Origin: JASDSY01 sp041441465
Lineage (GTDB): Bacteria; Muiribacteriota; UBA9980
Length of the DNA stretch: 64,000 nt
Direction of reading: 5' to 3'
Assembly (NCBI GenBank): GCA_041441465.1
Contig: JASDSY010000029.1
Span: forward strand, 62,001 to 126,000
Below the pieces are notes generated by a model. The model had not been told where the DNA came from. It saw only the letters and a list, made by a program, of their open reading frames with translations, and searched no databases. Within the stretch, counting starts at the first letter, position 1. Each line of letters opens with the position of its first letter. This document shows, one piece after another, positions 44,260 to 53,600 of this stretch. Both the position numbers and the translations under genes were made by a program.

Positions 44260-44811
44260 ATGGAAATATTGAGTATATTAACCGGTATAGGTTTAAGCGC
44301 GGCTGCGGGGTTTCGGGTATTTGTCCCGATGCTTATAATGAGTCTTGCGGCTTATAATGGTTATTACAAGCCGGCGCCCGGTTTTGAGTGGCTCGGCAGC
44401 GAAGTTGCGTTAGTCTGCTTCGGCGCCGCGACAGTTACTGAAATTGCGGCCTATTATATACCGTGGCTTGATAACTTTCTCGATGTGACGGTAGCTCCGG
44501 TTCTGGCACCGGCGGCAGGTTTTTTATTGGCCTCTTCGTGTCTCGGGCAAATGCCGCCTGCTATAAAGTGGTCATTAATCATAATGGCCGGCGGCGTAGC
44601 TTTCGGAGTGCAGGCGGCAACGACGTCCGCGCGTGCGGTTTCGACCGCGGCAACCGGCGGATTGGCTAACCCTATTGTCGCGACCTCGGAACTGGCAGGC
44701 TCGGCAGCACTATCTTTTAGCGCAATTATGATGCCTTTTATTTCGATAATTGCTTTAACTTTTTTTATTGGATTTTTAATTTATAAAAAGTCAAAACGAA
44801 AAACAATATAA
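44260..44811 (+). CDS. DUF4126-family membrane protein
   Basis: A 183-residue membrane protein with about five hydrophobic segments. The family pattern is clear: a Gly/Ala-rich start (GIGLSAAAGFRVFVPML), AYYIPWLDNFLDVTVAPVLA in the middle, and TTSARAVSTAATGGLANPIV followed by SELAGS before the last spans. Proteins of this kind are widespread and uncharacterised. Ribosome binding site GGAG. It lies 47 bases after the YaiI-family gene and ends 220 bases before a bidirectional terminator shared with the convergent gene at 45115. Confidence 0.85.
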   Translation: MEILSILTGIGLSAAAGFRVFVPMLIMSLAAYNGYYKPAPGFEWLGSEVALVCFGAATVTEIAAYYIPWLDNFLDVTVAPVLAPAAGFLLASSCLGQMPPAIKWSLIIMAGGVAFGVQAATTSARAVSTAATGGLANPIVATSELAGSAALSFSAIMMPFISIIALTFFIGFLIYKKSKRKTI

Positions 44812-45033
44812 TTAAAAACAGAATCAAGGTCTGGCATACTGGCCGCCATAAAAAGTAAATGTATGAAAATAGTATTGAAAACTTTAAATTATAAACAATA
44901 AATATTCAAATGATAACGTAAAAATTAAAAATTACTTTAACTTAATTTATTCATGACCAAATATATTGAAAAATTAAAATAACTAAATGAATATTTTTAG
45001 CGGAAGCATATTACAATAAGTATAAAACAAAAT

Positions 45034-45080
45034 AAAAAAGACTGTTTTGAAAATTATGTTTTCATACAGTCTTTTTTATT
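45034..45080. terminator. Bidirectional terminator between convergent genes
   Basis: Stem AAAAAAGACTGT / ACAGTCTTTTTT around a loop beginning TTTGAAAATTATGTTTTC, with T runs on both strands. It serves the DUF4126 gene (plus) and the gene at 45115 (minus). The remainder of 44812-45114 holds no gene. Confidence 0.85.
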
Positions 45081-45114
45081 TTGTTTTATTATTTAAGATT
45101 ATATTATTTTTATA

Positions 45115-46518
45115 TTAACCGCGTTCTTCGGTTATTTCGACATTTCTCATTTCTTTTGGCTGAGACGCTATTTTTTTGATCGATTTTTCATATTTATCTT
45201 TTTCAAGTATCGGAAACATCGATGACACAGGGTATTTATATTCCAGTTTTTCGTTCGGTACAGTTTGTTTGATCATCGATTTATGATTATATTTACCCGC
45301 GATATAGAGCTTATCTTTCAGGCTTTCATATTTTTTTGTTTTTCTTGCCGCTTTAGCTTGCATTTTTTCGGTATTTTTGGCCGATTGTTCGGCTGCAGGA
45401 GCTTTTTTTACGTTCGCCGTTTCGGCAGCGGCTATGCTTTCTTCCCTCATCCCTTCAGCTTTAATCACTTTAACGTTAGGATCTGAGGTTTCGATTATTT
45501 CAACCTCGGCGACCTGCTTATTTATAGCTTTCATATTGGGTTTAACGTATGATTTGGAATATGCAGCTGCGGGAGCCGCGTCTGCCGCAACTTTTGAATT
45601 TACCCTGACTGCGCTGTTTTTAGCTTCGCTATCTTCTATTAACGGCGCCGATTCGTCAACCATGGCCGCTGCCTGAACATTCTCGTTGTAACTATGAGCT
45701 TTTTTATAATCGGCGTTCTGTGCGGCCAGCATCGATTCATTGCCGAGACGGCTTTTTTTTATCTGATCGACCGGCATCGATTCAACTGATCGCTGCTTTA
45801 GTGTCTTAGCTATATAACCTGCTGAATCGCCCGATTCAACCGATGCCTCATATAATTTTTTGTAAATTCTTGTTGATTCCGGCATGGCTTTCACAGAAGA
45901 ACGTTTTTCCGTGAAATTGACTGCTTTTTTAGCGATTTCGGCACGGTCTATTGAGCCGATATATTCCATTCTCTTATCTATTTCAGCTTTTAATTCCTTC
46001 GATTCCTTGGTATCGCTCTCTGCTAAAATTTTATTGATTCTTGAATAGAACCTGTTTAAATATTTTACCTCGGCATCGATTGCCTGCGGACGGTTTGAAG
46101 CCGTTAAGAGCGCTTTATTTACTTTTCCTTCAAATGTCTGGGCGCGCATATCGGACGGCAGGAAAATATTCGGGAAATTCAAAAGAAATATTCCGGCGGC
46201 GACAACGCCGCATGAAACCATTGTATATGCGAGTTTGAATTTAAATCTGTCAAGTTCTTTTTCCTTGTCATAGGTGGGAGCAACGCGGTTAAACAAATTC
46301 CTGAAATTAAATCTGAATATATTCTTATACATTTTCCTTATTATGCTTTCGCCCGCTTCATCGCCTTCAAAGACTCCTGTAAGACAGTAATTTTTAATTG
46401 CGCTCTTTAATTCTTCAGATGAAATCGAATATTTTATCAGAGCGTTTTCAAATGAGATGTCGCCTTTAATAACGGCAAGTACTGCTTCTTTTAAATGACT
46501 AATGCTATGATTGTTCAT
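45115..46518 (-). CDS. Hypothetical single-span membrane protein with helical N-terminal domain
   Basis: A 467-residue protein I do not recognise. Residues 1-50 are a compact helical domain (SISHLKEAVLAVIKGDISFE, then SISSEELKSAIKNY) that resembles the small HTH-like motif seen in transposase and sigma-factor regulators. A membrane span lies at about 93-112. The remaining ~350 residues, on the other side, are rich in Ala, Lys, Glu and Ser, with little predicted fold. Domain order resembles an anti-sigma factor, but no zinc-binding HxxxCxxC motif exists. GAGGTG precedes the ATG. The gene is divergent from the pilus secretin and shares a 244-base control region with it, so a pilus-related or regulatory role is possible. 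Confidence 0.7.
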   Translation of the reverse strand: MNNHSISHLKEAVLAVIKGDISFENALIKYSISSEELKSAIKNYCLTGVFEGDEAGESIIRKMYKNIFRFNFRNLFNRVAPTYDKEKELDRFKFKLAYTMVSCGVVAAGIFLLNFPNIFLPSDMRAQTFEGKVNKALLTASNRPQAIDAEVKYLNRFYSRINKILAESDTKESKELKAEIDKRMEYIGSIDRAEIAKKAVNFTEKRSSVKAMPESTRIYKKLYEASVESGDSAGYIAKTLKQRSVESMPVDQIKKSRLGNESMLAAQNADYKKAHSYNENVQAAAMVDESAPLIEDSEAKNSAVRVNSKVAADAAPAAAYSKSYVKPNMKAINKQVAEVEIIETSDPNVKVIKAEGMREESIAAAETANVKKAPAAEQSAKNTEKMQAKAARKTKKYESLKDKLYIAGKYNHKSMIKQTVPNEKLEYKYPVSSMFPILEKDKYEKSIKKIASQPKEMRNVEITEERG

Positions 46519-46762
46519 AAAACACCTCGTATTTTATTTTTTATTGTTATTGATTTTATATTAAAAACATTATTTTCAATATATATGAATAAAGCAATCC
46601 GTTTTAAAACACTTTTTCCGGTATATTTATTATTTCGGCTTTAAATTATAAAAGTTAAACTAAATTTTATTAAATTTTTATCTTATTAAATTTTGTTTTT
46701 TACCGATAAAAAAAACATTACCCATAGTGTATAAATTTTTTCATATATAATCGGAGGTTAAT

Positions 46763-49117
46763 ATGGCTAAAAAGAAATTTAAAGTATTTATAATTATGGC
46801 ATTGGCTATATTTATAATGCTTTGCTGCACGGCTAAAGGGGCTGATTTTTGCTTTGCCGCAAATGTAGCGCAGATAAGAAATATCGCAGTCCAGGAATTT
46901 CCCGAAAAAGACCAGGTGATAATCACCGGCGATATGCCGCTTACATTTCATGAAATTAAAGCGCCGACTAAAATAATAATCGATATACCGAACGCGCAAT
47001 ATGACCCGAAAGCTAAGGCACAGCTTGTATTAAATAAAACGGTTAAATTATACAGAGGCACTAACCTTGATGGCATGCCCGTAAAAACTGCCAGAATTAT
47101 AGTGGTTCTCAATGAGTCTTTTCCTACTACTATTAATAAAGTGAATAACCAGGTAATCCTTGAAATTGATAAAGCCGCCATCAATGAACGTATCGAAGCC
47201 AAAGCGAATGACGAGACAAAAACGCAGTCAAAAAAAGGTACGAATACTCTTGTCGAATATCATTATAACCAGGGAAAAACATTGGCGCGTCTGGGAAAAT
47301 GGAATGAAGCCGTTGACGAATATTTAAAGGCGCTTAAAATCGACCCGGCAAGTGAAAAAATAAAACTTGCACTCGATGTGGCTAAAAATAATCTTAAATC
47401 GGAAAAAGAAATTGACAAAGCCGTCAGGTTTTATCAAAACGGTGAATATAACGAAGCGGTAAGAGCTTTTCTGGCCATAACAAATATGTGGCCGCAAGAT
47501 ATTTCAGCGCATTTCTACCTTGGCAAAAGTTATTTGAAATTGAATAAATACAGAGAAACTGTTCTTGAATTTGAAAAAGTAATGGAAATAAATCCTGATT
47601 ATGAGAACGTTAAGGAATTATATGAATTTGCCAAACGCCGCAAACAGTCTACAAACTTTACGGTGGAATTAAACGACCAGGACATACTTGACGTATTAAG
47701 GACAATTCTTCACGGCACAGGTTATAATTTAATGGCCGAAGACGGCGTCAAGAAGAAAATATCGATTTCGCTGGTAGATAAGACCCTCGATGAGGCGTTG
47801 AATGAAATAATAATCAAAAACGGCTTCAAATATGAAAAATTTGATAACACTATAAAGATTATGCCAAATTTGCCCGCGGCCGAGGACAGAGTATTCGCGC
47901 AGAGCAACCTTGTCGATATCGAAATCGGCCATATGTTCGAAGTTTTAGCCAAAGAAATGGGCCGTAACTTAATTATAGACCCGTCAGTTGACCGCTCGAA
48001 AAAGACAACATTTTACATTAAAGACGAGCTTACGTTGAAGGAAATATTTTCACTGCTTTTGAAGCTTAATGACCTCGTAGCTGTTCCTTATTATGATAAT
48101 ACTTATATAGTTATGACTCAGGATGAAGCCCGTAAAAACAATAAGTACAGTAAAAAAGAATATAAACTGCTCGAAGTTGTCAATATAAAACCGTCTGATC
48201 TTAAGAATAAAATATTTGAAATGAAGCTGATAAGCGATGCTATAAGCAAAGACAATATTACGGTTAATGATGACAAAGGCACTATTACGATATTTGACAC
48301 TCCTGATAATATAAAGCTGTTTGAGTCAGTCGTAAGACAAAATGACCGAAAAGACAAGCAGGTGACAATTGCTGTAAAAATACTCGAAGTTACCAAATCT
48401 GCCAAAAAAGCGCTCGGCCTTAACTTGAATCTTTTAAATGAAGCCGGCGAGGTTGAAAGCTCTTTTCCAGGTTCGTTAAGTGTGCGGGTCAAGAACCTCG
48501 GAAAAATATCGTTGACTAAACTGGATGCGACGCTTGAAATGCTTGAAAGCGACGACAGCGTAAAAACGCTCGCGTCGCCGATTACGCGTGTTATAGACAA
48601 GCAGAGCGCCACGATTCACAGCGGTAAAACAATACCTATTAAGGATGTTAAGCAGAATCCGCAATATGAAGGCGGCAAAATAATAGGTTATACCTCTGAA
48701 GAAACATGGACCAGCGCTCAGATTGGTATAACTCTGGACGTTAAGCCTACTATACATAATGACGGCGAAGTTACGCTCGATGTGGATATAAAACAGGATG
48801 ACGCCGATCTTACAAACGTTCAGGTAGGCTCGCATTTTGTAACAACCGGTAAAAACACGAAAACTATGCTTCGCCTTAAGGACGGCGAGACAATCGTTAT
48901 GGGCGGTCTTATAAATATGTCGGAAGGCGGCTCGGATTCTAAGGTGCCGTTCTTCAGCAAACTTCCTATACTTGGAAAGTTATTCCAGAAATCAACAAAT
49001 AACAAAAGCAGAAACGAACTTATAATATTTTTGACGGCATTCTTAGTTAATAAAGATGATCCGGATGAGAGTTCAAAAAATTATGAAAAAATAACATCTG
49101 ATATGATAAAATATTAA
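46763..49117 (+). CDS. pilQ: Type IV pilus secretin (PilQ-like) with AMIN and TPR domains
   Basis: A 784-residue outer-membrane channel protein. A signal peptide (to about residue 33) is followed by one AMIN domain (about 36-140) that would bind peptidoglycan, then about three TPR units (162-292), two secretin N0/STN-type domains (FTVELNDQDILDVLRTIL, about 297-440), an N1-type domain and the C-terminal secretin barrel from about 535, with VKILEVTKSAKKALGLNL, the RLKDGETIVMGGLI signature and LPILGKLFQKS. TPRs inside a PilQ chain are unusual and may replace the TPR pilotin encoded separately in other bacteria. Strong GGAGG site. No pilP lies next to it. Confidence 0.9.
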   Translation: MAKKKFKVFIIMALAIFIMLCCTAKGADFCFAANVAQIRNIAVQEFPEKDQVIITGDMPLTFHEIKAPTKIIIDIPNAQYDPKAKAQLVLNKTVKLYRGTNLDGMPVKTARIIVVLNESFPTTINKVNNQVILEIDKAAINERIEAKANDETKTQSKKGTNTLVEYHYNQGKTLARLGKWNEAVDEYLKALKIDPASEKIKLALDVAKNNLKSEKEIDKAVRFYQNGEYNEAVRAFLAITNMWPQDISAHFYLGKSYLKLNKYRETVLEFEKVMEINPDYENVKELYEFAKRRKQSTNFTVELNDQDILDVLRTILHGTGYNLMAEDGVKKKISISLVDKTLDEALNEIIIKNGFKYEKFDNTIKIMPNLPAAEDRVFAQSNLVDIEIGHMFEVLAKEMGRNLIIDPSVDRSKKTTFYIKDELTLKEIFSLLLKLNDLVAVPYYDNTYIVMTQDEARKNNKYSKKEYKLLEVVNIKPSDLKNKIFEMKLISDAISKDNITVNDDKGTITIFDTPDNIKLFESVVRQNDRKDKQVTIAVKILEVTKSAKKALGLNLNLLNEAGEVESSFPGSLSVRVKNLGKISLTKLDATLEMLESDDSVKTLASPITRVIDKQSATIHSGKTIPIKDVKQNPQYEGGKIIGYTSEETWTSAQIGITLDVKPTIHNDGEVTLDVDIKQDDADLTNVQVGSHFVTTGKNTKTMLRLKDGETIVMGGLINMSEGGSDSKVPFFSKLPILGKLFQKSTNNKSRNELIIFLTAFLVNKDDPDESSKNYEKITSDMIKY

Positions 49118-49141
49118 TTAATAATTTTAATGGAAAAAAAT

Positions 49142-49174
49142 AAAAAGCGGGTTAATCAAATAGCCCGCTTTTTT
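49142..49174 (+). terminator. Terminator of pilQ
   Basis: Stem AAAAAGCGGG / CCCGCTTTTTT around a 12-base loop, 25 bases past the pilQ stop and 17 bases before the next ATG. The next gene's ribosome binding site (AGAGG) follows the T run directly, so partial read-through could link the two. Confidence 0.82.
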
Positions 49175-49190
49175 AAAAGAGGAACTTACC

Positions 49191-51734
49191 ATGGCGCTTC
49201 AAAAACAATCTAAAAATATAACGAATGAAAATGGAATATTTCAAACTCTGTTTGATAATTTTAAATTTTCAGGTATCGAAAAATATTTTTTCATTTCAGC
49301 CGTGTTTTTAACTTTTTTAATTTTCACTACTTTTAATACTACGGCATTTTTAGCGCCTAAGTCATTTTTCATAAGATTCTGCATGATTTTATTTTCAATG
49401 TATTTTGTTTACAAATACGGCGCCTGCTTAAAAAAATGCGATGCGAATTTTCCATTATTTTGCGCCGGACTGGCTTTAGCGGCTTCAACTCTGGTTTCGC
49501 ACAATATGCACATAAGCTTATTCAGAATATCAGAATATTTCGCTTATTTTATAATATTTTTGGGTGTAATCAATGTATTCAGGAAAAACGAGATAAGAAA
49601 TATTGTATGGTATCTGATAGGCGTTTCGTTAATTGTTATAGTTTATGCGTGGTTTCAGTATTTTAATATCGATTTTGCGTTCTGGGAAAAGCCTAACGGC
49701 AGGATGGACATGTTTTCGACGATTGGAAATGTCAACTGGTATGGAGCTTTTCTTGCCGGCATAATGCCGCTTTTAATTTTTGGGGCTTTTTATAATTCAG
49801 AAAACCGCAAGGTTTTTTATTTTTTTTGCGCGGTTCTTTTAATGTCGGGCTCTTCGCTTATTACTACATACTCGAGAGCGGCTTTTATCTCATGCTTTAC
49901 AGCGCTTATTATCGGGCTTTTTATTTTATTGATAATCGAAAAAGGTCGTTTTGCGGCCGATGTTTTGAAAAAGGCTGCAATCGGCGGAATTATATTGGCG
50001 GTTATAATCGCTCTATACAGTAATTATAGTTATTTTACCGCCAACCGTTACGAGACCGGATTCTGGGACAGGTTGAAAGCCGGTTTTTCACTGCAGGAAC
50101 ATAATGTCAGCCAGAGGCTTTTCGTATGGCGAGTGACATATGAAATGTTTAAAACAAGCCCATTGTTTGGTGTAGGGCCGGGCTTATTCAAGGTTGAATA
50201 TCTTAACCATCAAAAAAAATATCTTGATAGCCTGAATAATGATCCATATTACGATAATATTGCCGGAAATGCGAAAGAGGCGCATAACGAGTATGTTCAG
50301 CTTGCGGCCGAAACCGGCATTATCGGACTTATATGCTTTCTATATTTTTTCGGCTCAGTTATTTATGGCGGGTTAAAACATATATTTTATGGATGTGAAA
50401 ACCGTGATGAAAAGTATCTGCTGACTGCGCTTATAACTTCATTACTCGCTTTAATGATTAACGCTCTTGCAGATTTTCCTCTTCATGTACCTTGTAACGC
50501 AGCCTTTATATTTTTGCTCGCCGGAATGATAGCGGCTATTACCTTAAAAACTTCAGATACATTTGATTTACTGGTTGCTGATAAAAAAAACAAAAAAAGT
50601 GATGAATATGCTGAGAATGTTTTTGAATTTATAAATGAGCCCGGAAAATTTTCGAGCTTTATGTTCGCTTATTATGCCATTTGTATTGTATTTATAGTAT
50701 TTTTAATAATAATGCCTTTTTTTGCGGATGTATACACCGTTTATGGCCAGTCCGCTCTTAAAGCTTATAATTTTAAGGCCGCGGTACCATACCTCGAGCA
50801 GGCGATAAAACTTAATCCTGCGCAGGGTGATGCCATATATCTCCTCGGGACGGCGCTTACTGCCATCGCGACTTCGGACGGCGCCGGAATAAGCGATCCT
50901 AAAATGCTTGAACGCGGCCAGCAATTGCTGAAAAATTCAACTAATTACGCGGCTGATAAGGGTATGTATAATAATCTTGGCTTTATAGGATTGCGAAAAT
51001 TCAACATGTTAAGTTCGAAAACTGAAAATGCTCTCGAAAAAAATATAACAGCCGGAAATGACGGCGGTTTAAAAAGCGGTTCGGATCTTAAAATAAATGA
51101 AAAAAAAGCGGCCTTAAAAGAAGCGATTGCGTATTTCGAGAAAGCGATCGGCTGCGAACCCATGTCTTCTGAATCATTGAATAATATCGGAATAGCTTAT
51201 ATGCATAGTTCATTTATCGATGAGCGCGAGAAAAATATTGAAACCGCGAAAAAATATTTTGAAAAGTCGATAAAATATAATGAAAATTTTATCATCGCCT
51301 ACAATAACATGGGTGATTTATATTCGCAAACAAAGGAATATGACAAGGCCCTCGAAAATTATAAAAAAGTGATTGATAGTTCAGTGGAAGTCGTTATAAA
51401 CGAAAATCGCAAGAAGAATATATTTAATTTTAATTACGCTAGCTGCGTAAAAGAAAAAGCTCGTGCCTTTTATCAAATAGGCGAGATAATGATGATAACC
51501 GGAAAATATCCGCAGGCTTTAAATTTTTACAATGCCGCTTACGATCATCAGAAAATGCCGCAGGTTGTGCTTAAAATCGGCCTTACATATATGAAAATGG
51601 GCAATATTAGCGAAGGCCGCCGCATACTGGAAGAATTGAAAGCGTCCATGCCCCCAAACAGCGAGATTTATAAAAAAGCTTCGGAATATCAGCAGGTGAA
51701 AAACAGCGATAATAATGGATATTTCGGATATTAA
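49191..51734 (+). CDS. O-antigen-ligase-family membrane protein with C-terminal TPR domain
   Basis: An 847-residue protein. Residues ~30-445 contain about eleven membrane spans with the Wzy_C features: TYSRAAFISCFTALI, QRLFVWRVTYEMFKTSPLFG with GVGPGLFK, and the AHNEYVQLAAETGIIGL motif carrying the conserved His. After a final span at about 500-520 come several TPR units (541-830), including a 50-residue low-complexity insert near 600-640. Family members join O-antigen or other glycans to lipid A or, as PglL/TfpW-type enzymes, to pilins. The position directly behind pilQ favours protein O-glycosylation; that is inference. TPRs at the C-terminus are found in several such ligases of non-proteobacterial phyla. 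Confidence 0.86.
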   Translation: MALQKQSKNITNENGIFQTLFDNFKFSGIEKYFFISAVFLTFLIFTTFNTTAFLAPKSFFIRFCMILFSMYFVYKYGACLKKCDANFPLFCAGLALAASTLVSHNMHISLFRISEYFAYFIIFLGVINVFRKNEIRNIVWYLIGVSLIVIVYAWFQYFNIDFAFWEKPNGRMDMFSTIGNVNWYGAFLAGIMPLLIFGAFYNSENRKVFYFFCAVLLMSGSSLITTYSRAAFISCFTALIIGLFILLIIEKGRFAADVLKKAAIGGIILAVIIALYSNYSYFTANRYETGFWDRLKAGFSLQEHNVSQRLFVWRVTYEMFKTSPLFGVGPGLFKVEYLNHQKKYLDSLNNDPYYDNIAGNAKEAHNEYVQLAAETGIIGLICFLYFFGSVIYGGLKHIFYGCENRDEKYLLTALITSLLALMINALADFPLHVPCNAAFIFLLAGMIAAITLKTSDTFDLLVADKKNKKSDEYAENVFEFINEPGKFSSFMFAYYAICIVFIVFLIIMPFFADVYTVYGQSALKAYNFKAAVPYLEQAIKLNPAQGDAIYLLGTALTAIATSDGAGISDPKMLERGQQLLKNSTNYAADKGMYNNLGFIGLRKFNMLSSKTENALEKNITAGNDGGLKSGSDLKINEKKAALKEAIAYFEKAIGCEPMSSESLNNIGIAYMHSSFIDEREKNIETAKKYFEKSIKYNENFIIAYNNMGDLYSQTKEYDKALENYKKVIDSSVEVVINENRKKNIFNFNYASCVKEKARAFYQIGEIMMITGKYPQALNFYNAAYDHQKMPQVVLKIGLTYMKMGNISEGRRILEELKASMPPNSEIYKKASEYQQVKNSDNNGYFGY

Positions 51735-51832
51735 AAAAATCAGTTTTTCAGGATATATAAATTTTTATTGATATTTTAAGCGAAAATTATTATAATAAGT
51801 AAAATTTTTATTGATATTGGAGAAATAAGATT

Positions 51833-52381
51833 ATGTTAAGGGTTATAGCCGGAACAATGCGCGGCAAAAAGCTTTCAGAATTTACAGGCGACGATATCAG
51901 GCCGATAACTGACCTGGCCAAAGGAGCGTTATTCAGCATTCTATTCGACAGGGTCATCGATGCGGATTTTCTGGATATATATGCAGGAACCGGCTGCGTC
52001 GGTATCGAGGCCATTTCGCGCGGCGCGGCTTCAGCCACTTTTATAGACTCGTCACGTGAATCCATAAAAATAATAAAAAAGAACCTCGAGCTTACTAAAT
52101 TTACTGAAAAAGCCACTGTAATAAACGGCCTTGCGCGTAACGCTCTTTTAAGGCTCAATAAAAAATTTCATTTTATATTTTTGGACCCGCCCTTTTTTGA
52201 GGAAATAGATAACGAAGTTTTAAATATTATCGATAAAAATGAAATTTTATTAAAAGGCGGCGAAATCATACTTAAGCATTTTGAAAAGACCGTTCCTCCA
52301 GATTGTTTTGAAAAAATAAAACTGCGTGAGACGAGACGTTATGGCAATTCAAAACTTTCATTTTACGGTTATGAATCTTAA
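51833..52381 (+). CDS. rsmD: RsmD-family 16S rRNA guanine-N2 methyltransferase
   Basis: A 182-residue S-adenosylmethionine-dependent methyltransferase. It begins MLRVIAGTMRGKKL and keeps RPITDLAKGALFSIL, the motif I region FLDIYAGTGCVGIEAISRGA, and the catalytic D-P-P-F motif in FIFLDPPFFEE. RsmD methylates G966 of 16S rRNA during 30S assembly. The canonical order rsmD-coaD is preserved: coaD starts 60 bases later. Ribosome binding site GGAG, 11 bases before ATG. Confidence 0.92.
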   Translation: MLRVIAGTMRGKKLSEFTGDDIRPITDLAKGALFSILFDRVIDADFLDIYAGTGCVGIEAISRGAASATFIDSSRESIKIIKKNLELTKFTEKATVINGLARNALLRLNKKFHFIFLDPPFFEEIDNEVLNIIDKNEILLKGGEIILKHFEKTVPPDCFEKIKLRETRRYGNSKLSFYGYES

Positions 52382-52440
52382 AATTAAAAATAATAAGGTA
52401 ATGCTGTTTTATTTCGTTTATAACATAGAAAGGTAATATT

Positions 52441-52971
52441 ATGAGGACTGCTATTTATCCCGGGTCATTTGATCCAATCACCTGCGGACATTTAAATGTG
52501 GCTTTTCGCGCCGCGTCTCTTTTTGATAAGCTGATTTTTACTGTCGCTATAAATTCAAGTAAAAAAAGTCTTTTTACGCTTGATGAGAGAGTCGAGATGA
52601 TTTCAAAATCGGTTGAACACTATGCGCAGGAAAAAAATATGGACAGCTCCAATATTGAGGTTGCACGTTTTGACGGATTACTGGCTAATTTCGCGCTTAA
52701 ATATGAAAGACCAGTTATTATAAGAGGCCTCCGGGCTGTTTCGGATTTTGAATACGAATACCAGATGGCTTTGATGAACCGATATCAAAATTATCAGATG
52801 GAAACGGTATTTTTAATAACATCCTTGAGATATTCGTTTTTAAGCTCTTCGATCATTAAGGAAATCGCGAAGCACAACGGCGATTACCGTAAACTGGTAA
52901 CACCGTTCGTTTATGATAAGTTATGGAATAAATTTAATCAAATTTCCGAAGAAGCAGGACAACTTGGCTAA
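52441..52971 (+). CDS. coaD: Phosphopantetheine adenylyltransferase
   Basis: A 176-residue nucleotidyltransferase that makes dephospho-CoA from 4'-phosphopantetheine and ATP. The hexapeptide-repeat start AIYPGSFDPITCGHLNV contains the T/HxGH ATP site, and IRGLRAVSDFEYEYQMALMN and YSFLSSSIIKEIAKHNGD are in the expected positions. C-terminal residues run slightly past the E. coli length. CoA from this step is the phosphopantetheine donor for the synthetase cluster at 18-27 kb, a metabolic rather than operon link. Ribosome binding site AAAGG. Confidence 0.95.
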   Translation: MRTAIYPGSFDPITCGHLNVAFRAASLFDKLIFTVAINSSKKSLFTLDERVEMISKSVEHYAQEKNMDSSNIEVARFDGLLANFALKYERPVIIRGLRAVSDFEYEYQMALMNRYQNYQMETVFLITSLRYSFLSSSIIKEIAKHNGDYRKLVTPFVYDKLWNKFNQISEEAGQLG

Positions 52972-52972
52972 G

Positions 52973-53488
52973 ATGAAAGAAATTGGAAAAGTAATAGAAG
53001 TCGATGAAGAATATGCTTTTGTAGAGCTTAAAAACAATGATTTTTGCTCTAAATGCTGGCGCTGCAGCGAAGAACTGGCGAATATCGATATTCTCGACGA
53101 TGATGATAACGACGACGACTCTAAATTCGAGGAAGAAATCAGGCAAGTACTGCGGGTAAAGAGCGAAAAAGGCATCGAGCTTTACGACCGTGTGGAAATA
53201 GAAGTTTCCGATAATATTTATTATGTAAACCTGTTGATTGAATTTGCGATGCCGCTTACTGATTTTTTGATTGGCTATATTATTGGTTATTATCTTTCGA
53301 TTTATTATAAAACCGGCACTGAAGAAAGCGATGCGCTGATTGTCGGAATAATATTTTTTTCAATTTCATTCTGGCTTTCTAGGATTTTTTCTTCTGATAT
53401 AATGATGAATTGGGGAAAATATCCTAAAATTACTAAAATAATTAAAAATACCTATCATGCGAGTTGTACCCGCTGTGATAATCAATAA
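52973..53488 (+). CDS. RseC/MucC-like membrane protein with cysteine motifs
   Basis: A 171-residue protein that starts one base after the coaD stop. Residues 1-20 are a short beta segment (GKVIEVDEEYAFVELK), followed by a C25-x2-C28-x2-C31 cluster, an acidic loop (eight Asp in a row broken by Asn) and two membrane spans at about 87-107 and 118-138. That is the layout of RseC-family proteins (SoxR reducing system / sigma-E regulation), whose N-terminus also carries a cysteine set. A second C165-x2-C168 pair ends the protein and is not part of the usual family. An earlier ATG at 52913 overlaps coaD and is rejected. Redox or metal handling at the membrane is inferred. Confidence 0.75.
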   Translation: MKEIGKVIEVDEEYAFVELKNNDFCSKCWRCSEELANIDILDDDDNDDDSKFEEEIRQVLRVKSEKGIELYDRVEIEVSDNIYYVNLLIEFAMPLTDFLIGYIIGYYLSIYYKTGTEESDALIVGIIFFSISFWLSRIFSSDIMMNWGKYPKITKIIKNTYHASCTRCDNQ

Positions 53489-53600
53489 AAAATATTTTTC
53501 TTTTATTTTAAAAAAAAATGTGGTATATATATTGTATTAAAATAATTATAAGTTTATTTATGTTCTTTGAGGCTTAAACGCCCAAAAAGGGAGGATTAAT

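Noticed and set aside
52913..52972. Longer N-terminus for the RseC-like protein, overlapping coaD
   Set aside because: The extra residues are the out-of-frame reading of coaD; the ATG at 52973 gives the expected family start.
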